Assembly: GCF_000758585.1 (NCBI RefSeq)
Contig: NZ_CP009281.1
Location: 4,836,001-4,900,000, forward strand
Direction of reading: 5' to 3'
Source: Paenibacillus sp. FSL R5-0345
Lineage (GTDB): Bacteria > Bacillota > Bacilli > Paenibacillales > Paenibacillaceae
DNA: 64,000 nt
A model generated the notes under the pieces. It ran no database searches. It worked only from the letters and a program-made list of their open reading frames with translations, and had not been told where the DNA came from. Shown in pieces: positions 1 through 8,840 of this stretch. The position numbers and the translations under genes are program-made. Within the stretch, counting starts at the first letter, position 1; every line of letters starts with the position of its first letter.

Positions 1-383
1 GTTAGCATCGCACCAAACAGCAACAGGATCATAATAACAGACTGTAAGCCTAACTGACTGACGATCCGCGTGAGCATGATTTTCCATACCCCCATGGGAG
101 ACATATATAACTGCTCTAACGTTCCACGCGTCGCTTCCGTGATTACCGAATAACCAATAAAGTTCATCGTCATCATCGTTAAGCTCCAAAAGACTACACT
201 TACAATGGAGTATTGAACATTCATATCAAAGCTGGCTGGATCCCCGATGAACATAATGCCAAAAAATGCACCTAGAAATATAATATAAAACGTGGCTACT
301 AAGGCAATCGTGTTCGGCAGATAACGTTTCATCTCAATATATTCCTTACGAAAATTCGCATTAAATAAATGGAGCCATTTCAT
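1..383 (-). CDS. ABC-2 type transporter permease (partial)
   Basis: This is the N-terminal part of a membrane permease whose 3' end lies beyond base 1. The ATG at 383 is preceded by AGGGAGG about 7 bases upstream. The translation starts MKWLHLFNANFRKEY and continues with hydrophobic stretches typical of ABC-2 type permeases, including a motif like ATRGTLEQLYMSPM that often marks the cytoplasmic loop of this family. It overlaps the end of the upstream ATPase gene by 23 bases, so the two are translationally coupled and form one exporter. The substrate (drug, antimicrobial peptide or sodium) cannot be told from this fragment. Confidence 0.8.
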   Translation of the reverse strand, partial: MKWLHLFNANFRKEYIEMKRYLPNTIALVATFYIIFLGAFFGIMFIGDPASFDMNVQYSIVSVVFWSLTMMTMNFIGYSVITEATRGTLEQLYMSPMGVWKIMLTRIVSQLGLQSVIMILLLFGAML

Positions 384-1344
384 GCGTTTTACCTCCCTTC
401 ACAATCTGAATAAATACTTGTTCAAAATCAATGGTTATACGATCAATGCTTTCCACCATCGTTCCTTCCTCTTTCAGAAGATCGAACAACTCGTAGATAT
501 CCTGACCGTGCTCTAAATTCACTTCCACGATCGTTTCATGAGAGCTTGCTTTATAAGTACTTAAAGGGAATATACTCAACAGTTTTTGCTCCTGTTTTAG
601 GCTTAATTGCTCACCTAATTTAATGGAATATGCCCTTGTTTCAAATAACTTAAGTAGTTTCTCCACCTTGTCGTCAATCACGACTTCACCCTTGTTAATG
701 ATAATGGCACGGTCACACAGCTCCTGAACGACGGGCATATCATGTGAGCTGATAATGATCGTACGTTTTTCTTCCCTTACTATTGTTTTTAGAATATTTC
801 GTAATTCATAACTAACCTCAACATCCAAACCGAGCGTTGGCTCATCCAGTAAGATGACATCCGTATTAGCTAATAACGCAACAGCGATTGCCAGCTTTTG
901 TTGCATCCCCCGAGATAATCCATTGACCAGCTCATTCTCCTTTTCTTTAAGGTTGAATTGCTCTAATAATTTATCTGCTTGACCGGCAATTTGCTTCCGA
1001 GAGTACCCCCGGTTACCTGCAAAATATTCTAAATTTTCCCGTACCGTAAGACGCCAATATAAATTCCGGTTTCCCTCTAATACAGCACTAATATGCTCTA
1101 GCGCTTTGAGTCTCTTCTTGCAAATATCTAAGCCATTAATGGATATAGAACCCCCATCCGATTCTAACAACCCACAGAGCATCTTTATCGTTGATGTTTT
1201 CCCAGCACCATTTGGTCCTAGTAAACCTAGAACCTCTCCACGATTCACATGAAAAGAAACATCACGAACGGCATGGATCTTCTCTTTCGTCTTTCTTTTC
1301 TCGTACACCTTGCTAATCCCGCGTACCTCTATAATTTTCTCCAC
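361..1344 (-). CDS. ABC transporter ATP-binding protein (NatA/CcmA-like exporter)
   Basis: The product is a 327-residue ATPase that powers the adjacent ABC-2 permease. Walker A GPNGAGKTS lies at about residues 43-51, the signature LSRGM at 143-147 and Walker B VILLDEPT at 163-170. A switch histidine follows in IISSHD. The C-terminal 90 residues are the extra domain usual in NatA-type exporters. The start is a GTG with GAGAGGA about 10 bases upstream, and no better ATG is in frame. The gene overlaps the permease by 23 bases. Family assignment is firm; the exported substrate is unknown. Confidence 0.92.
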   Translation of the reverse strand: MEKIIEVRGISKVYEKRKTKEKIHAVRDVSFHVNRGEVLGLLGPNGAGKTSTIKMLCGLLESDGGSISINGLDICKKRLKALEHISAVLEGNRNLYWRLTVRENLEYFAGNRGYSRKQIAGQADKLLEQFNLKEKENELVNGLSRGMQQKLAIAVALLANTDVILLDEPTLGLDVEVSYELRNILKTIVREEKRTIIISSHDMPVVQELCDRAIIINKGEVVIDDKVEKLLKLFETRAYSIKLGEQLSLKQEQKLLSIFPLSTYKASSHETIVEVNLEHGQDIYELFDLLKEEGTMVESIDRITIDFEQVFIQIVKGGKTHEMAPFI

Positions 1345-1507
1345 CTAATAACCATCCTCTCCCGTACGATTTATATAAGTAATTCCATTGATAAATTTAA
1401 TTTTATTTTAGTATCTAGATTTAAATAACTGGCTTCAGATGGAAACTTCCTCCGTCTGAGGGATGAGATTTGGGTATGGGATGTGTTTTTTTACAAATAC
1501 GACGAAA

Positions 1508-1531
1508 AGACACATCTCTTGAGATGTGTCT
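1508..1531 (-). terminator. Rho-independent terminator of the esterase gene
   Basis: A perfect 11-base stem, AGACACATCTC paired with GAGATGTGTCT, has a two-base TT loop. On the minus strand it is followed by TTTTCG. It lies about 50 bases past the stop codon of the esterase gene and separates it from the ABC operon. Confidence 0.75.
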
Positions 1532-1579
1532 GGAATTTTATTTTCTTCACGAAAAAGAACTTCTACTGTCATGCAGTTA

Positions 1580-2683
1580 TTATCCAAAAACGCGCTTAAT
1601 TCCTTTAGCTATTTCGTTCATACAATCCTCCGCTTGTGGGTAAATGCCGATTTTATCCATGAACGCGTGGTCCACTCCATTATAACGGATATATTGTGTA
1701 TTAACGCCTGCACGTTGCAGTTTTCTAGCGTAGGCTTCGCACTCAAGTGTCAAATAATCATACTGTGCAGTAATAATTAACGTGTCAGGCATACCACTTA
1801 AATCTTCTACTAATAAGGGAGAAGTATAAGCGCTTGTTGCAGGAACCTTACCTTGTAAATAAATATTGTCCAGCATAGCCGTCATATCACCCATACCCAT
1901 CAATAACCCCTTGATCAGCTCATGGTGATTGTTAATCGTGTACTCTTCGATATTCCATTCGAAATCATCTGTCGCTGCCCCAGCCATGTTCACCGTCGGA
2001 TAAAGCAATGCTTGGAATTTAATCATACCTGTTCCTAAATCTCTATCCTTCATCGCGCATACCGTTGATAAGTTCCCGCCTGCACTATCGCCACATACTG
2101 CGATTTGATTCGGATTTACATTTAGTTCTGCTGCATGCTCATATACCCAGCGAACAGCATCGAAGCAATCGTTAAATCCTGCAGGGAACGGATGCTCAGG
2201 TGCAAGGCGGTAATCCACCGAAACAACAACTGCATTTGCTTTCTCAGCAATTGCTTTACAAGGATTCTCCACTACATCCAAAGTACCTCCTAGGAAACCG
2301 CCACCATGGAAGAAGACTACCGCTGGGACATTCGAGCCTTCAGCTGGAGAATAGATCCGAACTGGGATAGAGCCCTCTGAACCTTCTATATCTCTCGATT
2401 CTGTACGAATATCCGTTGATGTTACATCTGTATTCGGCCAGCCCATCATTGCGCGCATCCCCTGAACCATTGCCATTAAATCGAACTCTCCCTCAGGTGG
2501 CTTGCCCATCGCAGCCATCTTTTCAGCACTTTCTATTGTTGTCTGCAACACGCGAGCGTCCATTTCTCCCTCAGCATCTGAATCCGGAAGCTTTTTAATC
2601 ATCATATCTAGACCTTTCACGTTCTTAACCTCTGTCCGTCTTTCTAGTTCCGCCAATAGATTTTCATATATATTTTTTTCCAT
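1580..2683 (-). CDS. Alpha/beta-hydrolase, HSL-type esterase/lipase
   Basis: This cytoplasmic carboxylesterase of the hormone-sensitive-lipase group hydrolyses short acyl esters; the natural substrate is unknown. Numbered from the ATG at 2683, the oxyanion-hole motif HGGGF is at about residues 126-130 and the nucleophile motif GDSAGG has its serine near 200. A catalytic Asp in AQYDYL and His in DHAF follow near the C terminus. A longer frame reaches a TTG at 2725, but GGGAG lies 12 bases before the ATG at 2683, which I prefer. The product is 367 residues and has no signal peptide. It has its own terminator, so it is probably monocistronic. Confidence 0.88.
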   Translation of the reverse strand: MEKNIYENLLAELERRTEVKNVKGLDMMIKKLPDSDAEGEMDARVLQTTIESAEKMAAMGKPPEGEFDLMAMVQGMRAMMGWPNTDVTSTDIRTESRDIEGSEGSIPVRIYSPAEGSNVPAVVFFHGGGFLGGTLDVVENPCKAIAEKANAVVVSVDYRLAPEHPFPAGFNDCFDAVRWVYEHAAELNVNPNQIAVCGDSAGGNLSTVCAMKDRDLGTGMIKFQALLYPTVNMAGAATDDFEWNIEEYTINNHHELIKGLLMGMGDMTAMLDNIYLQGKVPATSAYTSPLLVEDLSGMPDTLIITAQYDYLTLECEAYARKLQRAGVNTQYIRYNGVDHAFMDKIGIYPQAEDCMNEIAKGIKRVFG

Positions 2684-2797
2684 GATATGCTTCATCTCCC
2701 TAGTTAAATTCTTTGGTTTTATCAATTATTTGGAATAGATCATCATGTGTTTGCAATGTAAAATGTGATCTCCCTCATTCATTCGCTTCTAAAACCA

Positions 2798-4495
2798 TTA
2801 CAATTTAGTCTCCCAATAGGTACAGAATGGATCTACAGGATTTACCCCTTTGAACGGCGAGCGTCCTAACAACTTCTCCACCAATGCTTCATATACATAC
2901 TCACTTGAAGAGTACGTATTAATAAATGTTTTCACCTGTGGTACATCTTGTAAATGGTAAGGACTTGCTGTGGAAATGAACAAGGTAGGTAACTCTTGTA
3001 AGAACCACGGCATATCAGCACCCATAGGCGGTGCCCAGTTAATTCGCACGACCGTTTGATTACTCATCGTTACGATATTGGCACAATAAATAGCTAGATC
3101 ATATTTATCTGTTAAACTTTTAATGGAAGTCATCATCCAACTAAAGTCCAAATTTTCTCTATTAAAGATATCAACTACAAATCCCTCACGCTCTAGCTGC
3201 TCCACCAAAGTACGATAGGAAACTTCACTGCTATAATGCCCTACCTCATCGCCAAGTGAGAAGAATAATATGCGCTTATGACGTTCTGGACTAATGGGTA
3301 GTAGAGACTGTGTATCTTTCACTAGTGTAATAGCTTGGTCTGCACACTCCTGTGCCCACTTCTCATGCTCTTCACATTTCATCACTGAAAGTGCGTCCAG
3401 ACCTGGAACAAGCTTATCTTCTTGTTGCTTACGATGTAAACCAAGAGAAGCTTTAAGTGCTAGAATACGTGTAACTGCTTCATCGACTCGCTTCATCGTC
3501 AAAATTCCATTCTCGATTCCTTCCTTCATATACTTATAATCTTCAGGCATGTTGCGGTTAAAGAGAAACATATCACAACCTGCAGCAATCGATTTAGGAA
3601 CTGCGATTTCACGTTTCATCGCCATCGTGAACCCTGCCATTGTAGCAGCATCCGTCACGATCATCCCATTAAAGCCAAGCTTGTCACGCAGTAATCCGTT
3701 TAACAATTCAGGTGACAATGTAGCAGGCATTAACTCTTCATCACGAATGTCAGGCGAGAGTGCTCGTGAATAAGCTGGCAACATAATGTGACCAATCATC
3801 ACCGTCATTGCGCCTTCATCAATCAATCCCTTATATACCATGCCGTATGTTTGATCCCAATCCTCTACTGAAAGCGAATTGATTGAAATGTGTAAATGTT
3901 GATCCCTATCATCCACACCATCCCCAGGGAAATGCTTAATGGATGCAGCAACGCCGTTCTCTTGTACCCCTTTAACATAAGCCTTACCCATACGTAAAAC
4001 CCTCTCAGGATCAGAGCCGTAGGTACGTATATTTGTAATCGGATTTCTAAAATTCATATCGATGTCTACAACGGGCGCGAATGCCCAGTTGCAACCTACT
4101 GCTTTCCCTTCCCGCCCTGCAATCTGCCCAAGGCGGTACCCCATCTCTTCGTTGTCAGTTGCTGCAACCTGCATTTGCTTACCAAAGTAGGTACCTTCAG
4201 AAGCGATCCCATTACCTCCAGCTTCCAAATTCGCCGATACAAGCAAAGGTATTCGAGAATTTTCTTGCAGATAACGATGAGTGGATTGAACGCCTACACC
4301 CTCCCCAGGCCGATACATAATACCACCTGGCTGATAGTTCTCAAGCATATCTTGTAATTCAGTTTGATCATCATTCATCCCTAGGGGGCAGAATAGCTGC
4401 CCAACCTTAGCATCCAAATCCATTGACTCCAGCGTGTTCTTAACCCACTGAATATCCTCATTTTGTAAATAAAATGGCTTTCCCTTCAAGTCCAT
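2798..4495 (-). CDS. Glycoside hydrolase family 3, beta-N-acetylhexosaminidase-like
   Basis: The product is a 565-residue cytoplasmic GH3 enzyme, probably a retaining beta-N-acetylglucosaminidase or related exo-glycosidase. The substrate-binding motif KHFPGDG is at residues 187-193, followed by the Asp-x-His loop DRDQH that replaces the usual acid/base glutamate in this GH3 subgroup. The nucleophile is Asp282 in VTDAATM. A C-terminal domain of about 200 residues follows the barrel. No signal peptide is present. It lies 39 bases after the start region of the sugar symporter gene, same strand, so imported disaccharide is the likely substrate. Beta-glucosidase activity is less likely, given the NagZ-like loop. 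Confidence 0.88.
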   Translation of the reverse strand: MDLKGKPFYLQNEDIQWVKNTLESMDLDAKVGQLFCPLGMNDDQTELQDMLENYQPGGIMYRPGEGVGVQSTHRYLQENSRIPLLVSANLEAGGNGIASEGTYFGKQMQVAATDNEEMGYRLGQIAGREGKAVGCNWAFAPVVDIDMNFRNPITNIRTYGSDPERVLRMGKAYVKGVQENGVAASIKHFPGDGVDDRDQHLHISINSLSVEDWDQTYGMVYKGLIDEGAMTVMIGHIMLPAYSRALSPDIRDEELMPATLSPELLNGLLRDKLGFNGMIVTDAATMAGFTMAMKREIAVPKSIAAGCDMFLFNRNMPEDYKYMKEGIENGILTMKRVDEAVTRILALKASLGLHRKQQEDKLVPGLDALSVMKCEEHEKWAQECADQAITLVKDTQSLLPISPERHKRILFFSLGDEVGHYSSEVSYRTLVEQLEREGFVVDIFNRENLDFSWMMTSIKSLTDKYDLAIYCANIVTMSNQTVVRINWAPPMGADMPWFLQELPTLFISTASPYHLQDVPQVKTFINTYSSSEYVYEALVEKLLGRSPFKGVNPVDPFCTYWETKL

Positions 4496-4534
4496 TATGA
4501 TATACCCTCCACTTTAATTAATTATAATTCTTAT

Positions 4535-5887
4535 TTAGGCTTCAATTCCCGTGTTGCCTCTACGAGCTGTCAAGTCACTAATCATTTGGGGCTCATCTTT
4601 ATCTAGCTTATAGAACAGGAATAATAGAATAACAACGATATTCGCAATTAAGGGTAACCATACAAAATTGAATTCAATTGCTAGCAAAGCCGATGGCGCT
4701 TGCACTTGATTCGGTGCATATTTCCCTAAGGCTAGAACCCAAGCTGCAATCGCACCCCCGAGCCCCATTCCGAACTTAGCACCAAAACTGCTTGCGGCAG
4801 ATAGTAAGCCTGGTGCCCTTACTCCTGATTTCCATTCTCCATAATCAATCGTGTCAGCAATCATCGCGAACAGTAGACCAAATGCAAAGCCCCCACCAAA
4901 ATTACTGATTATGACACCCGTTAATGCAACAGGAACAGACATCATCTGTGCACCTAGATAGATAATGACTTGCCCCACGATACCAATGCTCATACCTATA
5001 AAGACCGCATTACGTTTACCTAATTTCTTACTTAAGAAAGGAACTAGTACAATCGCAAGCAACATTAGAACATTAAGGCCATTAACAAGCGGAATTAAGT
5101 CTTCTCTACCTAGGTTATATTTAAAGTAATAAATCGTAGCAGGACCCTTTGCTGTAACTCCGATAAATACGAACAGCCCAGTAGCCAAAAGGATCCACCA
5201 AGGTGTGTTCCCTTTAATTGCTTTTATTCCTTCTTTAAAAGGGACTGGACGATTGCCGTCAATTTGAACACGTTCCTTTACATTTTTAAATGTAATCAGA
5301 AAAAATACGACCGCTACACCAGCATAGATCATCATCGTTAACATAAAACCCTGTTTTTGATTGCCTTTTCCTAACGCATCAACAAGAGGCAGAGTCGCAA
5401 TACTGACAAATATAGCGCCTACTTGCGCCAGAATCATACGAACCGATGACACTACCGTTCTTTCCTGTGAATCACTTGACATGCTTGGCAAAATCGAAGT
5501 GAGTGGCAAGTTAATACCTGCGTATAAAACATTCAGTAGAATATAGGTAACATACGCATAAGCCAATTTTCCTGTATCCCCGAAATCCGGCGACAGAAAT
5601 GCAAGAATTGCAATTGCCGCGAACGGAAACGATAACCAAAGGAACCAGGGTCTGGATTTCCCATATTTTGAAGTCGTACGGTCAATCAACACTCCAAATA
5701 TCGGTCCGTCGAACGCATCAATAATTCTCGCTAAAAGGAATAAGGTTCCTACAGCTGCGACATTCAACCCATATACATCTGTGTAGTAAAACATTAAATA
5801 TAAGGTAACCGTTTGGAAAATAAGATTAGAAGCCGTATCTCCTAGACCATAGCTAATTCTTTCTTTCCATGAAACTTGTTTATTCAT
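4535..5887 (-). CDS. GPH-family sugar:cation symporter (MelB/YicJ-like)
   Basis: This is a polytopic membrane transporter of about 450 residues from the glycoside-pentoside-hexuronide:cation symporter family. The sequence starts MNKQVSWKERISYGLGD, matching the usual amphipathic start of the family. Loop motifs such as DRTTSKYGKSRPW (cytoplasmic loop 2-3) and GEWKSGVRAPG in the second half are diagnostic. I place the start at 5887 because AGGGGG sits 7 bases upstream; longer readings to 5968 have no ribosome site. It probably imports the substrate of the downstream GH3 enzyme. A cre-like site lies about 150 bases upstream. Confidence 0.9.
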   Translation of the reverse strand: MNKQVSWKERISYGLGDTASNLIFQTVTLYLMFYYTDVYGLNVAAVGTLFLLARIIDAFDGPIFGVLIDRTTSKYGKSRPWFLWLSFPFAAIAILAFLSPDFGDTGKLAYAYVTYILLNVLYAGINLPLTSILPSMSSDSQERTVVSSVRMILAQVGAIFVSIATLPLVDALGKGNQKQGFMLTMMIYAGVAVVFFLITFKNVKERVQIDGNRPVPFKEGIKAIKGNTPWWILLATGLFVFIGVTAKGPATIYYFKYNLGREDLIPLVNGLNVLMLLAIVLVPFLSKKLGKRNAVFIGMSIGIVGQVIIYLGAQMMSVPVALTGVIISNFGGGFAFGLLFAMIADTIDYGEWKSGVRAPGLLSAASSFGAKFGMGLGGAIAAWVLALGKYAPNQVQAPSALLAIEFNFVWLPLIANIVVILLFLFYKLDKDEPQMISDLTARRGNTGIEA

Positions 5888-6036
5888 ACACATACCCCCT
5901 GTAAATATCATAGTAAGGAAGCTTCGAGAACCGTAAATGTAATCCCTTACATTTGTGATTATAGACAATTTTTATCCATTCAACTTTCCGTTTCTTAATC
6001 AAAAATAGACCAAATTTCATGATTTTTTTATCAGTA

Positions 6037-6052
6037 AATTAAACGCTTTCAA
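6037..6052 (-). promoter_or_regulatory. cre-like catabolite-repression site
   Basis: The minus strand reads TTGAAAGCGTTTAATT, which matches the CcpA consensus WTGNAANCGNWWNCAW except at two positions near the 3' end. It lies about 150 bases upstream of the symporter start, and a TATAAT-like box is at 5958-5963. This suggests glucose repression of the symporter/GH3 pair. The match is imperfect. Confidence 0.4.
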
Positions 6053-6061
6053 TAAAATCAT

Positions 6062-6112
6062 AAAAAAGGGCTGACCCAAATCCATGAAATGGATTGCTTG
6101 GGTCAGCCCTTT
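6062..6112 (-). terminator. Rho-independent terminator of the AraC-GH39 gene
   Basis: AGGGCTGACCCAA (6067-6079) pairs with TTGGGTCAGCCCT (6098-6110). A second short inner palindrome ATCCAT/ATGGAT forms the loop. On the minus strand a T-run follows. It lies 23 bases past the stop of the 6135-8633 gene. Confidence 0.8.
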
Positions 6113-6134
6113 CTGAGTGTAATGATTAAAAGTA

Positions 6135-8633
6135 CTATGCATCATACACAGGCCATAGTTCATATAATCGAACCTCATGAGGGTTCAATTCACATTTAAT
6201 ATCAAGCGAGCCTTGGATATCAATCGTCTTCCTCACTTGATTGGGTACAGCCTTACGATTCAAATAGGCCACTTCATCTGCATCTAGTGAACTTGGAGCA
6301 CCCATCTCAAGCCATGTATCATAGGCGCTGCCGTGATCCCGATTTATAGTAGTTTGACGAAGCTTGTATATACCACTTGGTATTCCTTGGATTGCAAAAC
6401 TCATCTCTAAATTATTCGTGTCTCTGAAGACGTGATATCGATTCAAGGCGTCAATTCCTAGTGAATCAGACGTACCATACAATCGATCAAAATGACAATA
6501 ATGGTAGACCATCAATTGATAGCCTTGCGACGATTTAGTGAGACAATATCCAGCGCCAAGCTCCATTAGGCGATCACCAAGCTTACCTAACAACTCATAA
6601 GCATAATAACCTGGCTTTTGGATTCCATTGCTCGTTATTAAGCCTAATCCACCATGAAACGTTTCCTCTGCTGGTGGCAGCTCCTCCAGTAAGTCCGTCA
6701 AGGACCAGTAAGCTAAGCTCTGCAGTTCATCTAGATTCTCAAGTACATTCTTCACAATATAAGCTGCTTTATAACAGGTATCATTCGTCAAATCGCGATG
6801 AAATGGTGTTGAATTCCATTCCGTTACATGAATATCAGGCAGGTGCGAGAGCTTTGCTTTCAGTTTATTTTTTAACAAATGAATCGTTTCATTCAAATAA
6901 TTATCATTACTTAAGTGTATCCAAGATATTGGTTTATCTATTAATCGCTGCTCTCGTACTGGATAACTGTGAAACGAAATAACGTCGGGAATACAATGAT
7001 TTGTGATACAGAAATCTAAATAATGATCTAACCAAGACTCTTGATATACCGTTTCTGAAAAAAGATCCGGACCCCCCATTTGGAATTTAGGGCAGCTCAC
7101 TTTAACAGCTTGATAAGTCTGAATATACATTTCTCCATAATCCTCAAATGTATCCGGCCAAAAAATTTGCAGATCAGGTTCATTCCAGCATGCAAAATAC
7201 CAATGCTTCATCTCTTCTTCGCCATACCGGTTTTTGCAGAACAAGAGTAATTGTTCCACGAGCTTTCTCCACTTTCCTATATCCTTGGGTTTACTTAGAT
7301 TACTCTTCTTATAGAAGAAAGAAGACTCACTACTCGCTAAATCTTTAGGCATGAAACCAAATTCAATATAAGGGCGAAGTCCAATGCTTCGTATGAAATC
7401 TATTAATTGTCCGACATAGAAGAAATTAAATATCGGATTGCCTTGTGTATCCTCACGATAGACCATCATCTCATCATCAAATATCCCATGAAACCTAATA
7501 TGACTAAACTGGACCTTTCCCTGAATCAACTTTAAATGGGATTGCACTTCACTCATTAAAATTTCCTTCGCCTTGCTTATCGTACATATTTTTCGCCAAT
7601 AAGGTTTAAACACCTTACTCTTACTGGAGAGCTGCACCCTAATTTCTTTTGTGACTACACCTTTTTCAAGCGTCTTATCGGCGATTTGCTGACCAGATGA
7701 AGGTAGATACTTGAACAACGCCTCATACGCATTCTCACGATCAAAATCCAAGTAAGTTGCATAATCATTTGAAGTCGGGCCTTCATGCGCTTCATGCCTT
7801 TGCAAATCCTTACGGTATTGGATCGGTGTTATTTTATAAACTTCCTTAAACACCTTGTGAAATGACTTCAAACTCGGAAATCCATGATCCATAGCAATTT
7901 GAGTAATAGAATGATCCGTGTAAGTAATATCTCTGACAGCATGCCTCAATCGAAGCTGATTGACATACTGGCTAAAGGACTTCCCCATACTTTTCTGAAA
8001 AAAACTAGATAAATACGGAACCGATAAGTGTTCCTGCTCCGCAATATCGAACAAGCTTAGTGATTTCATATAGTTGCCTTGGATGTAGTTCACAATACTT
8101 AACATACGCTCTGTATACTTGGAACCAATTCGACTACTACTATCTTCGCGACTCTCTCTGAATTTCCAAAGAAGTACGTATATCAGCTGTAATAATAACG
8201 ACTTTATTTTGATCTCATAGCTATAATTTTCTTTGTTATACACCCACATCATTTCGGCTAATAAAGAGCGAATTTCATTAAATTTCTCTTGTTCTTCCTC
8301 TCCATATAGAAAGGATTTGCATAGGAACCTAACTTGATCGATTTCTGCAAATTCAGTTTTAATGAATGAAATGGGAATTTGCAAGGCAAGTACCAAATTA
8401 TTCTCATGGGATTGGATGGAATGAACTTCATTGCTGTTGATGATCAAGACATCCTCTTCTTGTAGAGTAAATCTTTTCTTTTCAATATAGACATCGACTT
8501 TCCCTTTCAGAACGAACAGTAACTCAATGCTGTCATGCCAGTGGTCCTCCACAAATTGCGCATTATGAAGAAATATATTAATTGGTAAATCATTGTTCAT
8601 TTGAATGCTTTCATAAACGTAATCCAAAGCCAC
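6135..8633 (-). CDS. AraC-family regulator fused to a GH39-like glycosidase domain
   Basis: An 832-residue chimera. Residues 1-100 form an AraC-type cupin sensor (DHWHDSIELLFVLKG...VHSIQS), and 175-285 hold the double helix-turn-helix (FDIAEQEHLSVPYLSSFFQK, then ITQIAMDHGFPSLKSFHKVF). From about 330 to the end is a TIM-barrel region with C-terminal beta domain like GH39 beta-xylosidases. It keeps the acid/base in WNEPD (about 483-487) and a nucleophile candidate in VTEWNS (about 603-608). The start is a GTG with AGAGG 6 bases upstream. Such fusions are known in Paenibacillus annotations; whether the domain is catalytic or a sugar sensor is not settled. It probably controls the neighbouring symporter/GH3 genes, and a xyloside or related glycoside is the likely ligand (inference). 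Confidence 0.85.
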   Translation of the reverse strand: MALDYVYESIQMNNDLPINIFLHNAQFVEDHWHDSIELLFVLKGKVDVYIEKKRFTLQEEDVLIINSNEVHSIQSHENNLVLALQIPISFIKTEFAEIDQVRFLCKSFLYGEEEQEKFNEIRSLLAEMMWVYNKENYSYEIKIKSLLLQLIYVLLWKFRESREDSSSRIGSKYTERMLSIVNYIQGNYMKSLSLFDIAEQEHLSVPYLSSFFQKSMGKSFSQYVNQLRLRHAVRDITYTDHSITQIAMDHGFPSLKSFHKVFKEVYKITPIQYRKDLQRHEAHEGPTSNDYATYLDFDRENAYEALFKYLPSSGQQIADKTLEKGVVTKEIRVQLSSKSKVFKPYWRKICTISKAKEILMSEVQSHLKLIQGKVQFSHIRFHGIFDDEMMVYREDTQGNPIFNFFYVGQLIDFIRSIGLRPYIEFGFMPKDLASSESSFFYKKSNLSKPKDIGKWRKLVEQLLLFCKNRYGEEEMKHWYFACWNEPDLQIFWPDTFEDYGEMYIQTYQAVKVSCPKFQMGGPDLFSETVYQESWLDHYLDFCITNHCIPDVISFHSYPVREQRLIDKPISWIHLSNDNYLNETIHLLKNKLKAKLSHLPDIHVTEWNSTPFHRDLTNDTCYKAAYIVKNVLENLDELQSLAYWSLTDLLEELPPAEETFHGGLGLITSNGIQKPGYYAYELLGKLGDRLMELGAGYCLTKSSQGYQLMVYHYCHFDRLYGTSDSLGIDALNRYHVFRDTNNLEMSFAIQGIPSGIYKLRQTTINRDHGSAYDTWLEMGAPSSLDADEVAYLNRKAVPNQVRKTIDIQGSLDIKCELNPHEVRLYELWPVYDA

Positions 8634-8789
8634 CGTTCACCTCTCTTCATCCGTTGCTCGTATATTCATTTTTATATAATAGCTTTTTTTAATTTGGATA
8701 TATAAGTACATCTCACATTCATACGAAACACGAGAAAATACGCCTTAATTTTGCTTAAAAAATGGATATTTTGAATTTGATCCCCTCGA

Positions 8790-8815
8790 TATAATTACAA
8801 TGTTAACGCTTTCAA
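8790..8815 (+). promoter_or_regulatory. -10 box overlapped downstream by a cre-like site
   Basis: TATAAT is at 8790-8795. ATGTTAACGCTTTCAA at 8800-8815 differs from the cre consensus at one position only. A poor TTGAAT -35 lies 13 bases before the -10. The cre site would sit at about +1, where CcpA binding normally represses. The target is the secreted phosphatase gene starting at 8841. Confidence 0.5.
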
Positions 8816-8840
8816 AATAGATAGTAAAGGGGATATATGT

